Of a stretch of 64,000 nucleotides of DNA, positions 20,730 through 31,667 are shown in pieces. Below the pieces are notes generated by a model. It did not search any database and had not been told where the DNA came from. It worked only from the letters and a program-made list of their open reading frames with translations. A program made the translations under genes and the position numbers. The DNA lies in NCBI GenBank assembly GCA_015039465.1, contig MU129999.1, forward strand, positions 1-64,000. The letters run 5' to 3'. Positions within the stretch are counted from its first letter, which is position 1, and the number at the start of each line of letters is the position of its first letter. The stretch is from Phlegmacium glaucopus (lineage: Eukaryota > Basidiomycota > Agaricomycetes > Agaricales > Cortinariaceae).

Positions 20730-23700
20730 TTAACGAAGCCCAAGGAGGTCTCGAAAAGCAACGAATTTGTTTCGCGAGAGAGATTTAGTAAAGATATCGG
20801 CAATCATGTCGGAGGTAGGGCAATATTTGATAAAAATGTGGCCAGAAGAAATAGTTTGTCGAATAAAATGGAAATGAACGTCGATATGTTTGGTGCGACC
20901 GTGAAATGTCGAGTCTTTGGACAAGCGGATAGCACCTTGATTATCACAAAAGAGAGTAGTAGGTAAAGTAAAAGAGAAAATATTAGAAAATTTTGAAAGA
21001 AACTTATGTATCCATAGTATATCCTTGGAAGAATGAGTGAGGGCAACGTATTCGGCTTTGGTGCTGGATAAAGTGACGATAGGTTGTTTCTTGCAGCTCC
21101 AGGAGACAATTCCGATACCAATAAAATAGACAAAACCAGATATCGAGTGTCGATGTAGATGAGAAGCCCAGTCTGCATCAGAATAGCCAGTAACCTTGCT
21201 ATGAGTACTGCCCAATACGAGTTGTAGATCTTTAGAACCTAATAAATACTTGAAAACACGAGTGACGGCCTTTAAGTGAGTCGTATGGGGGGTTTCAAGG
21301 TACTGAGACAAGGTTGAAACAGTGAAAGAAATGTCGGGACGAGTCATTACAGCGATGTACATAAGCGAGCCGATCATTTCGCGGTATTTCGTCTTTTCAC
21401 AAGGAGTAAGAAGGGTAGGCGAAACTCCTCGCGAATCTGGTGTTAAGTTGATTCCGGGTTCTAGTGGTGTGACTGCGATACGGGAATCTTCTAAGCCAAA
21501 ACAAGTAATAATTTGCTCAATATAAGACAATTGGGATAGGGACATTGTACGAGTTTCGAGATCGTGTGTGATCTTGACTCCAAGTAGCCAGTTAATGGGT
21601 CCAAGATCGGTGATTTTGAATCGTTGACGAAGTTGCTGTTTGAAAAATTCAACCGATTTGTCAGAATCGGCAATGATAGTGAAATTGTCAGTCGCAGCGG
21701 CAACTATGATGTACTTATCATTGTCGAGTTTGTAGAATACGGCTTCATCAGCTTGTGAGACTGTAAATCCAAGTCCAGTAAATGTATCGACAACTTCGAG
21801 GTACCAAGCGCGAGCACCTTGTTTAGTCCCATAAAGTGGGCGACGAAGTCGACATACTAGATTTTTGATATTTCGCAAGTTATTGGGTAAATCGCGAAAT
21901 TCATGATACAGAGGGGGGAGATTCATATGAATCACCTCGTCCTCTTGTAGGTAGGCATTAAGATAGGCATTTTTAACGTCGATTTGATGAATGGAAGCTC
22001 CTTTTTGAGCACCAAAAGACAATAGGATGCGTAAGCTTACAGGGCGGACTGTGGGAGCGAAAGTTTCAGTGTAATCAACACCAAACTCCTGTCTATATCC
22101 TTTTGCGACTAATCTGGCTTTATATTGAGCGATATTCCCATCGGCATCACGTTTACGGCGAAAAACGTATCGGCATGGTATCACGTTGGTACCGTGTGGT
22201 GCATCGATAAGATCCCAAGTGTGTAACTTTTCGATCTGGGTAAGTTCCGCTTCTATTGCATCCGTCCATTGTTCTTTTTCACGACCGCTAAGTGCTTCCC
22301 TCAAGGTAGGTTCATCCTCTTGGTTAGCAACCATTGCCATCTCTAATTCATCTTGGAACCAGTCGGTCTTGCAGACGTCTAGTTCTACTCCCCCTGGTTC
22401 AAGATTTTCGCTCGCTTTGACTGCGAAAACAGCCTCTCCATGTTGAATATTTAGTACGTCAGACTGAACAATTGCATTCTTTTGAGTTCATCTTCCGCAG
22501 CCGTATTCATTGGAGTTATACTGTTGTAAGCCTTTAAGTGAGTTTCGTCTTTGTCTTGGATGGGTTGTAGGTGTTGACATTGACTGAGACTCGTTTGATT
22601 GTAGGTTGGGTACTTGAGATTCAACAGTAGGTAGGATCGGTAAGTTCTCAGTTTCATTGTTGAGAATTTGGGGTTGATTCGTTTCATTTTGAACTTTAGG
22701 TTCATTGGGAGTGATTTTAGAAGGTTTGAGAGTGTCGTTGGGTTTTTTAGGATCGTCCGGATTGGAAAATATGTCCCACTCCCCCTCGATTTGGACGTCA
22801 TTCAATTGTAAGACTTCATTTTTATCAAAATAAATGTCTCTTTCAATCGAAACCTTCCTTTTTTCAGGCCAGTATATCCTGAGACCTTTCGATTCATCGT
22901 CATAACCCACAAAACGCCCTTTCTCAACTTTTGAGTCAAGTTTTGAAACGTTTAACTTCTTTACCCAGGCTGTGGCCCCCCATTCATGCAATTGCGAAAG
23001 GTCGGGTTTCTTTCCGGTTGCCTTTTCATATGGGGTTTTATTTTCATTTATGGATCGAGTGGGTACGCGATTACGAATCCATACGCTATGTGATATAGCT
23101 TCTGCCCATAGGTTTCTTGGTAGTCCGGAAGCCGCTATCATTGCGAGTGCGCATTCAACATGTGTTCAGTTGGCTCGTTCGGCTGATCCATTTGAAGATG
23201 GAGAATCATGAACGGTAAGATGACAAACCGTTCCTGATTTTTGGAGATGTTCACTAAAAACTTTACTAGTGAATTCACCACCTCGGTCACATCCGAAAAT
23301 TTTGATTGTTGTCCCGCGTTGACTTTTAACCCAAGCCTCGTATTTCTGGTAGTTTTCAAACCCTTCCAACTTTGCTCGACAAAAGTAGACTCGTTCCTCG
23401 TGACTCGACAGGTCCTGGTATAGCTGGTAGTATTTATTTCAACCAAGTGATTCTACAGGAGCTGGACCCCAGGTATCAGCAACCACCTTATCACCATATT
23501 GCTGATATTTGGTTTCGCTCTTTTTAGGAAAAGGTTTTCGAGTCGCTTTTGCTTTTATGCAAGGTTCACAGAACTCGGGTTCGGATGCAAAATCGAGATC
23601 CACTCCTTTTACCATGCCGTTTTTGACCATCTTGCATAAGTCGTCATAATTTACGTGACCCATTTTTCTATGTAGATCATTGATTGACATCGGTTTGATT

Positions 23701-23903
23701 GTAGCATTTGCGGTAAGTGACTTTAGGAGTTTCGGCTCTTCCATTACTCGATATAGACCTCGTATAAGGGGGATATGAGCGATGATTTTGCCTTTTGGAC
23801 TTTGGATAACACATTTTCCGGCTTTAATGAATAGGGTATAGTCGGCGCGATCCAATATCCCAACGGATATGAGGGTAAATGCAAGCATCGGTGAGTAGTA
23901 TAC
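20730..23903 (-). pseudogene. Copia 1 pol: protease tail, integrase, RT, RNase H (three TGA stops)
   Basis: One frame runs from the N gap at 23,903 to 20,730. It holds the end of the protease (MLAFTLISVGILDRADYT), the pre-integrase HRKMGHV...CEPCIKAK region, integrase with DTWGP, FGCDRGGEFTSK and SGLPRNLWAEA, and RT with YKARLVAKGYRQ and IHQIDVKNAYLN. The active-site pair reads TDN in AAATDNFTIIAD where a TDD pair is expected. RNase H has GYSDADWAS, SSTKAEYVAL and TKHIDVHFHF. Stops at 23439-23441, 23166-23168 and 22488-22490 are all TGA and in the same frame. Each fits CGA to TGA at a CpG. The LTRs are nearly identical, so the damage is recent. Confidence 0.9.
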
Positions 23904-24425
23904 NNNNNNNNNNNNNNNNNNNNNNNNNNNNNNNNNNNNNNNNNNNNNNNNNNNNNNNNNNNNNNNNNNNNNNNNNNNNNNNNNNNNNNNNNNNNNNNNN
24001 NNNNNNNNNNNNNNNNNNNNNNNNNNNNNNNNNNNNNNNNNNNNNNNNNNNNNNNNNNNNNNNNNNNNNNNNNNNNNNNNNNNNNNNNNNNNNNNNNNNN
24101 NNNNNNNNNNNNNNNNNNNNNNNNNNNNNNNNNNNNNNNNNNNNNNNNNNNNNNNNNNNNNNNNNNNNNNNNNNNNNNNNNNNNNNNNNNNNNNNNNNNN
24201 NNNNNNNNNNNNNNNNNNNNNNNNNNNNNNNNNNNNNNNNNNNNNNNNNNNNNNNNNNNNNNNNNNNNNNNNNNNNNNNNNNNNNNNNNNNNNNNNNNNN
24301 NNNNNNNNNNNNNNNNNNNNNNNNNNNNNNNNNNNNNNNNNNNNNNNNNNNNNNNNNNNNNNNNNNNNNNNNNNNNNNNNNNNNNNNNNNNNNNNNNNNN
24401 NNNNNNNNNNNNNNNNNNNNNNNNN
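23904..24425. other. Assembly gap (522 Ns)
   Basis: Run of N. It should hold the copia protease N-terminus plus the outermost bases of the adjacent 1-kb TIR element. Any reading frame through it is meaningless. Confidence 1.
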
Positions 24426-25522
24426 CAGGAAAAATGATTTTGGCCCTAGGTAGCCTTGGGTAATTTGTTAGTATCACATCACTACTCAGGACATCCCAGG
24501 ACACCCCAGGACACCCCAGGACACCTCAGGACATCCTAGAGCAGCACAGGTAAAATTTTGAGTGTCACCCATTTTCTCAGGACACCTTTAGTGTATCCTG
24601 GTGCATTGACCATCTGGACCAAATCACATCAGGAGGCCCTGGGAGTCCCTTAGAATTTATGAATTTTGCTAGAAAATCTTTAACCGCCGCGTCCAGAAAA
24701 GTATTTTGCAGTTTTCTCAATAAGGAGAGCTGCTATTAATATAATTTAAACATATTCAGGGTCCTAAAACAATTCTCTACCATCTTTAAAAAATTTCCTT
24801 TTTTGGAATTTATGTAATCTACCCTGACCCAGCACCATATGCTTGAAGTCATGCTTATCTGTGATCATGTGACCAATGGTCTGTGCGCCATCCAAAAGAT
24901 ATATAAACCACCCACAATTTTGTTTTCTTATTTCCTACTTCCCCAGTATTATACTAGTATATTCATGTATCACTATTTTATTATTATTTTATTACTAGTA
25001 CTATATATGATGTTTAGAATAATTGAATATAATTTTATTGTTATTATTATTATTCTGTTGTGTGAGACCACTCAAATATCTGGTTTATATATGTTTTCTA
25101 GCATCAGATCCAAAGGGACTAAGGCTGCCTCAGGATGCTCTCAGGTTGCCTCAGGAGCATCTTGCCTCAGGACGCTCCCAGGTTGCCTCAGGACGCTCTC
25201 AGGTTGCCTCAGGACGCTCTCAGGTTGCCTCAGGACGCTCTCAGGTTGCCTCAGGATGCTCTCAGGTTGCCTCAGGATGCTCTCAGGTTGCCTCAGGTTG
25301 CTCTCAGGTTGCCTCAGGTTGCCTCTCAGGTTGCCTCAGGACGCTCTCAGGTTGCCTCAGGACGCTCTCAGGTTGCCTCAGGTTGCCCCAGGACAGCCTA
25401 AGACTTTTCATACATAGGTAACTTGCACCCCAGGGCGACCTCTTGACCTGAGCGCCCTGAGCTGCCTGGGGCACCCCAGGACATTTCAGGACAGCCTAGG
25501 GCACAAGTCATTTTTCCTGATG
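24426..25522. mobile_element. CATCAGGAAAAATGA element A with 21-bp internal repeats
   Basis: It is the inverse of element B (30674-31667), apparently with only one mismatch over the first 290 bases compared. The left tip lies in the N gap and the right tip reads TCATTTTTCCTGATG. Subterminal arrays on the left are GGACACCCCA words. On the right there are about twelve 21-bp units (TTGCCTCAGGACGCTCTCAGG, 25,120-25,395). It has no transposase. The AT-rich centre contains an open frame of no recognisable type. In the un-inverted order this copy would sit between copia gag and protease. Confidence 0.85.
25120..25400. repeat. 21-bp tandem array in element A
   Basis: Units CCTCAGGACGCTCTCAGGTTG alternate with shorter CCTCAGGTTG variants. 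Element B has a shorter array (about 165 bp), which explains most of the 100-bp length difference between the two elements. Confidence 0.9.
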
Positions 25523-26426
25523 CTGCGTTCATTACTACCCACGTAGGCCGCCATGTTGTCATGCCTGTCACACATCAGGTGCGGTCTGAGGACACATAAA
25601 TCACTCACATCTCAACCACGATGGTCCCATTGGGGCGCGTGTAACCATAAAAGCTCAACGTCAACACTCCCATATCTTTCCAATGCTTCCGAGCTGATTT
25701 AGCGATGGCTTGGCTTGCCATCCTGAGGGCCCGCCTAACGGGGAAGGCTCACATCATACAGTACCAGAATATTAGAACAATATGACGTACTTGTCTTGCA
25801 TATCCGATGGTACAGGATCATTTCCTGTCTCCCGTTTCTTGTCAATGAGAGCCTTCTTGTCCGCACTGAGGTTGTCAAGTACTTTCCTGGCGGCCGCTGT
25901 TCTGTATTTGAAGATTTCGTCTTGGGTTGCCGGTTCTGTCCTGCCATCCTCCGCGACCATAGCATTGACTACCTCCACAACCTTGTCCTCCATCTCCCGC
26001 CACACAATGTCAATTTGAGATTTCTTCCATGCTGTCGCGGCTATCTTTCTGACGGTATGATAACTGCGCCAATTGTTCGTTATCCACCGACTAAGCTTCT
26101 GTGACAAGGAGATGATTCACTTCTGTAGCTTAATTCATATAAACCCTTATTCTTACCTTTATTCGCTCTGATGCTTCTCCTTCGCTGATATCGGCACTCA
26201 CTACGCCCTTGCTGTACCAGTGGTTGAAAATATCAACGAGGATGTGTTGACGGAATAAATCATATCTTTCATCTGTGTTTATTTTCCGTCTGTACTCCTC
26301 TTTATATTTTCCAAGGACCTTTTTTTCCTCGGGAGTATATTGGCTCTCCTTCCTGGGTTTGCGGATTTTCTTTGTAATACTTTCAAGCAGGGCGGCTTGC
26401 AGAGGAGCGACAAATGCTGTATTCAT
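25523..26426 (-). pseudogene. KDZ companion gene, N-terminal part (interrupted)
   Basis: The start is ATG at 26426. Exons 26426-26157, 26098-25791, 25734-25609 and 25564-25523 are joined by GT-AG introns of 58, 56 and 44 bp, all in frame. Recognisable words are SQYTPEEKKVLGKYKEEYR, ILVDIFNHWY, LSRWITNNWRSYHTVRKIA and EMEDKVVEVVNAM. This is a protein family I associate with KDZ elements of mushrooms, divergently transcribed from the transposase; its biochemical role is unknown. The last exon ends in ...AACGCAG at element A. Its continuation is on the other strand at 31,668 (AGG TTC CTT...), which restores the codon at the break. See the inversion finding. Confidence 0.75.
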
Positions 26427-26659
26427 AATCCAGATCTGGGGAACAAGGACTGGTGAGAGAGCGCAACAAGATTTTAATTTGCTTTTATTGGGATGTTCTA
26501 TCATATGTCCACCACATGTGGTGACCATGCGGTGGACCTGTGGTAGACCACATGTCCCACTTTGCACCACATGTCCAACACATGGCGATAAGGGACAAAA
26601 ATAGTGTGACCTGTCATTGGACCATCCTGAGACAGCTCTCCCTTCCTTTCCACCAGAAC
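26427..26659. promoter_or_regulatory. Shared divergent promoter of the KDZ transposase and companion gene
   Basis: The two start codons face away from each other with 233 bp between them. Within 26,500-26,585 there are at least five CATGTG/CACATG-type words (ATATGTCC, CCACATGTGG, CCACATGTCC twice, ACACATGG). The CCACATGT core is E-box-like and could bind a bHLH factor or a protein of the element. Function is inference. Confidence 0.5.
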
Positions 26660-29459
26660 ATGGAACCATCTAAGCGTCCGACCAAAAGAAGGAGGAAGGG
26701 AGTACGTCGACTAGCAGAAGATGATGATGAGGCGGCAGATGGGATAGCAGTCAAAACAATCCTCAGGCACACTGCTGATGGTCCTGTGGAGGAGAGGTGT
26801 GAAATGCCTGTCTGGACAAATCGACCGCCACCAGCATCTACCACAGACACACCTCCAAGGGAAACATCTGACAACCCCTCAGCCTCGATTGAGGTAGATA
26901 ACCTTGATTTTCCACAGCCCGAATCTCCACCAGAAACCGCAGGGACTGCACGGACGCAACAATACTATCTTCAGGAATTCGTCCATCGTGTAGATCCAAT
27001 GCTCAGGGCACTACTTGCGCGGGAGGTCGTCCCTCACAAGGCAATGTGTGGCCGATGTCCGGAGAGCAATATTGCAAGGTGGCGGTGTTGAGATTGTACA
27101 GCGGCCCGAGTCATGTGCCGCGGGTGCATACGGGATTGTCACATGGAATGTCCGACACACCGGATTGAGGTATGGACCGGCACATACTTTCGTCCAGCAG
27201 ACCTATGGGAGGTTGGGATATATATTCTCATCCGCCATCAGATGGAACCGATACTGTGTGCTACACTGCGATTTCAACAAGACATACTTGAGAAATTCCA
27301 GCAAAATCATGATGAAAAAGAACAACGTACACTGGCAGCTGGTATTTTGCCTGGTTTGATGGAAGGGAATGCGAACAGTGGAATAAACCATGGCCGCACA
27401 GATATGGATGTGGATCCAGGAGACACTGAAATTGATGAAATGGACGCAATGTATGCTCAGTGTGATGATGAGGACGATGCTGATTTTGCCCGACGGCTGG
27501 ACAACATATACCGCAGAAGGCAGCAAGGGGTGGATATCCTTCAGGAAAATGTGGAGGATGTGTGGGAGGACAATGAGAGAGATGAAGATGACACTGAGTG
27601 CCTTGCTTTGCCGACAAACTATATGCCGTCTCCAGAGGTCACCAAAACCGATGCATCAGATGCCGCGGAACCCTCCAGTAACTTTCAAACGTCTGGGAAC
27701 TATGCCGCCGGTGATGTTCCACGGGTTGATGCACTGAACAATCCATATGTACGGGTAGTGCATACCAATGGTATCCACCATGTTGCACTTGTATTTTGTT
27801 CATGCCGCGGCAAGGAGACGACACATACCGATTTGATGACCGCGGCTCTACTGCCAACAAGTTTCACGTGTTATCGGACAGTGTTCACACATGCTGTACT
27901 GGATGATTTTCGTCTTTCCAATCTGGAATGTAAGGCCTCAGCATATCAATATTTTCAGAAGCTTTGGCGCCAAACATCACCAATGTCTCCGGACACTGTC
28001 CCAAATTTATATCATGAGCTCCGGAGAATGTCACGGATATGGAGATGGACGAAGAAGCTGAAGTGGGCCGGGATTTCCTACAAGTCAGGCATAACAACCG
28101 ATGCGAACCCAGGTGAACTTGCCAACTTTTGTCCAGCATGTCCGCAGCCAGGTATCAACCTTCCAGAGAACTGGTGCATGGACCCTCAACGGTAAATCTG
28201 ATAGCCTGGATAATTGCATTGAATACTGATATATACAGATGGGTTTATCAACGGTCCTTTGTCGCAGATGGGAATTTCAAGGCCGACCATGTCCGTCAAC
28301 CGCATGCCGCGACTGAGGTGTGGCTGTCTGAGGGTGGAGGGATGACTAGCAAAAGAAACAACTATGAGGAGTTCCTACACACTGCAGTTGAGAGGTCAAC
28401 AGTAAGTCCATGGAAATATGCCCGTGGCCGCATCTAATGTTGGGCGCACACAGAAGGCACCATGTGAAAATCAGTTCAGGGCCATTGAAATGGCAATGTT
28501 ACTATCCAAGGCATGTGATATCACCGGAATTGTGGCCATTGCGTGTGCCCGCCACGGATGCTTTGCTCCGAACAGCGTCGCAAACTTGTTCCGTGGGGAG
28601 CAACAAAAGAATGTAGATTGGGCATTTTTACAAGCCTTGAAAACAACCAATATCGACAACCGCCAGGGGGTGATGCTTATCTATGACATTGCCTGCCAGT
28701 ATATTATCCATTTGCAGGACCGTATCGGACACCTGTTACCTGTGGACTTGAAGATCGACTCAGCCATCGGCCTCTTTCATGTCCATGGTCACAAGGATGC
28801 TTGCTTCTTTAGATATGCAACATCATTCATCCCAGGGGCCGCGGTCGTTGCCGGAGAGATATTGGAGAGCCTTTGGGCCATACACTCCAGCAATGCGCAT
28901 GGCAACCCTGGCTCATCGCACAGAAATCATGGATGATCATATGACTGATTCAAATCACAAAAAATTGCTTGGCATGGGTCAGTGTCCACGAATATATGAA
29001 GCGTATGGAACCTCACTTGTCCATTCAGCTGTGTCACTTGCGGACAGATATATATTAGCCACGGACACCTCCCAAAGTGCAATTGAGTATTTTCAGAAAC
29101 TTATCAAAGGAATCAGTGCGAATGATCTTGAACAATGGGAACAGGATATTCAACAGGCTGAGAGTAGCCGACTGCAGGATCGAACTGTCATGGACATTCT
29201 CGGTGCGCAACAACCAGAACAGAAGGAGCCCGCGGCACCCTCTGATCACTCTGATGGCCGCGGCACTGTTGAACAATGGATCCAATTGGCCATTGACATT
29301 GAGGAGAAACAGTCAGTGCACCTCATGCATCTTTACAGACATTAATAGTCCTCCTTTAGGATTGAGATACAAGACCGTGTCCACCGTGGAGTTCTGGACC
29401 CTGCTGGCACTGACAGGAATGAGGTTGAGCGCTTACGGCAGCTCCTGACATCAAACATT
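26660..29459 (+). pseudogene. KDZ transposase, N-terminal and catalytic part
   Basis: The start is ATG at 26660, with a basic N-terminus (PTKRRRKGVRR). A CxC2-type cysteine cluster follows at 27,042-27,160 (MCGRCPESN, WRC-x-DC, MCRGCIRDCHMECPTHRIEVW). The KDZ catalytic region has SFVADGNFKADH, LSEGGGM, ITGIVAIACARHGCF, VMLIYDIACQY, GLFHVHGHKDACFFRYATSF and AGEILESLW. Introns are 28192-28238 and 28402-28453. Defects are TGA at 27089-27091 between WRC and DC, and a one-base shift near 28,870 after ESLW. The frame recovers as MATLAHRTEIMDDHM. It then ends at the copia 5' LTR at 29460 and resumes at 20445 on the minus strand. It is a cut-and-paste transposase now inactive in three ways. Confidence 0.9.
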
Positions 29460-29719
29460 TGTTGAACTTATTACACTAGTTATCCGCTTATTTAGTATTA
29501 CGTAATTTCTTTCTTTTAAAGGTCACTCTCGTTTATGTGACACCTCAGTGTTTATTATCACTGAGGTGTAAGTCGCTTGGTCTTCATATTATATATCTTT
29601 TACTTACTCTTCCTTTAGCTAATAATCTTTAGGTACTTATTATTGAATGCATAGTGTTTATTATCACTGAGGTCTAATAATCTTTAGCTCTATCCTATCT
29701 CGGTTACCCTGCACATTCA
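29460..29719 (+). repeat. 5' LTR of copia element 1
   Basis: It begins TGTTGAACTTATTACAC and ends near CTGCACATTCA. It differs from 20446-20705 at two positions. The left flank is ACATT (29455-29459), shared with the far flank of the other LTR. The internal hairpin word occurs as in the other copy. Confidence 0.9.
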
Positions 29720-29735
29720 AAAGGTTATGGGCCCT
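29720..29735 (+). promoter_or_regulatory. Copia primer-binding site (initiator-Met tRNA type)
   Basis: Immediately after the LTR the sequence reads AAAGGTTATGGGCCC. Copia-class elements commonly prime from an internal half of initiator-Met tRNA using a GGTTATGGGCCC-like site. The overlapping ATG at 29727 is therefore unlikely to be the gag start. Confidence 0.7.
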
Positions 29736-29750
29736 GACGACGTCTCCAAG

Positions 29751-30673
29751 ATGAATTCTATGTCAAACACAGGTCAAGGATTAACAATTCCAAAGCTTCA
29801 GCCAAACGGCTCCAATTGGACGACGTACGCTGAAAGAGTAATGAATTATCTTACTTCAAAAGGCCTGAAGAGACACGTCACTGGGACAGCGCGTAAACCG
29901 ATTGAACTAGTAGCAAGAGCGGGTGCTTACTATAGACCCAGTTCCCTAATACCTTTATCGGATGACGAGATCCAAAAACACGAGACTGAACAGGACGAAT
30001 ACGAGCAACGACAGGCAGCCGTTCGCGAAGTTATTTACCGATCGATTGATAGCTCAACGTTCATTCAAGTCAAAAACGAACCCAATGCCACATCTGTATG
30101 GAAAAAGATTGTGTCAATTCATGCTGACAAGGGTTCTATGTACGAAACGAACCTTCTTACTCAATTGCAAACAAGCCGATACATTGATGGCCAAAGTATG
30201 CGAGAACACTTGACGAAAATGATTGAAATCAAAGAGAGACTGGCTGAAATGAACTGCCAGATTTCCGACGAGTCTTTTGTGGCATATATCCGAACCTCTC
30301 TATCCCTTGCACCCAATTTTCAATCTCTAATTACGACGCTAAGCGCTGCCGCACATGAATCTGGGAAGAAACTCTTGAGCACGAACCTAATTTGGCACCT
30401 CAATGAAGAGGCTAATTCTGTAGCTCTTGAGGAAAGCATAAACAAATCCAATGAGGCGATGATAGCGGCCACTGCGAGAGCTCGAAACCCAAACTGGAAA
30501 GGGAAAGAAAAATCACAAAGGGAAAGCAAACGATGTTCGAACTGCAAAAAGAAAGGTCATACCGATGATAACTGCTTCGAAAAGGGTGGTGGAAAAGAGC
30601 ACAAGGCTCCGGATTGGTGGAAAGAGAAGAAGAAGAAGTCTCAGGCTACAAAGGGGAAGTCAGCGAACGTAGC
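29751..30673 (+). pseudogene. Copia 1 gag, cut by element B
   Basis: I take ATG at 29751 as the start because the upstream ATG lies in the primer-binding site. The frame carries the copia gag/UBN2-type core (GSNWTTYAERVMNYL, SVWKKIVSIHADKG, RYIDGQSMREHLTKM, ELAEMNCQISDE-like) and a CCHC zinc knuckle CSNCKKKGHTDDNCF near 30,540. It is open to ...KGKSANV, where CATCAGGAAAAATGA of element B interrupts it. The rest of the polyprotein lies on the minus strand at 23,903-20,730. The frame itself has no stop codon. Confidence 0.85.
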
Positions 30674-31667
30674 ATCAGGAAAAATGACTTGTGCCCTAGG
30701 CTGTCCTGAAATGTCCTGGGGTGCCCCAGGCAGCTCAGGGCGCTCAGGTCAAGAGGTCGCCCTGGGGTGCAAGTTACCTATGTATGAAAAGTCTTAGGCT
30801 GTCCTGGGGCAACCTGAGGCAACCTGAGAGCGTCCTGAGGCAACCTGAGAGCAACCTGAGGCAACCTGAGGCAACCTGAGAGCATCCTGAGGCAACCTGA
30901 GAGCAACCTGAGGCAACCTGAGGCAACCTGAGAGCATCCTGAGGCAACCTGAGAGCATCCTGAGGCAGCCTTAGTCCCTTTGGATCTGATGCTAGAAAAC
31001 ATATATAAACCAGATATTTGAGTGGTCTCACACAACAGAATAATAATAATAACAATAAAATTATATTCAATTATTCTAAACATCATATATAGTACTAGTA
31101 ATAAAATAATAATAAAATAGTGATACATAAATATACTAGTATAATACTGGGGAAGTAGGAAATAAGAAAACAAAATTGTGGGTGGTTTATATATCTTTTG
31201 GATGGCGCACAGACCATTGGTCACATGATCACAGATAAGCATGATTTCAAGCATATGCTGGGTCAGGGTAGATTACATAAATTCCAAAAAAGGAAATTTT
31301 TTAAAGATGGTAGAGAATTGTTTTAGGACCCTGAATATGTTTAAATTATATTAATAGCAGCTCTCCTTATTGAGAAAACTGCAAAATACTTTTTTGGACG
31401 CGGCGGTTAAAGATTTTCTAGCAAAATTCATAAATTCTAAGGGACTCCCAGGGCCTCCTGATGTGATTTGGTCCAGATGGTCAATGCACCAGGATACACT
31501 AAAGGTGTCCTGAGAAAATGGGTGACACTCAAAATTTTACCTGTGCTGCTCTAGGATGTCCTGAGGTGTCCTGGGGTGTCCTGGGGTGTCCTGGGATGTC
31601 CTGAGTAGTGATGTGATACTAACAAATTACCCAAGGCTACCTAGGGCCAAAATCATTTTTCCTGATG
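30674..31667. mobile_element. CATCAGGAAAAATGA element B
   Basis: Perfect tips CATCAGGAAAAATGA and TCATTTTTCCTGATG, 994 bp. The flanks give a possible 2-bp duplication AG (30672-30673, 31668-31669). It is inverted relative to element A. The right side holds GGGTGTCCTGGGGTGTCC words and the left side CCTGAGGCAACCTGAGAG words. It bounds the inverted segment on the right. Confidence 0.9.

Noticed and set aside
23824..24504. Long frames running through the N gap on both strands
   Set aside because: They consist of undefined residues and have no meaning.
25120..25400. CRISPR-like array
   Set aside because: The 21-bp units are contiguous without unique spacers, and the genome is fungal.
24839..25417. 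192-codon frame over element A ending in the 21-bp array (same in B)
   Set aside because: The repeat is open in three frames because the unit is a multiple of three. The N-terminal part is AT-rich hydrophobic. It could be an element-encoded peptide, but nothing supports it.
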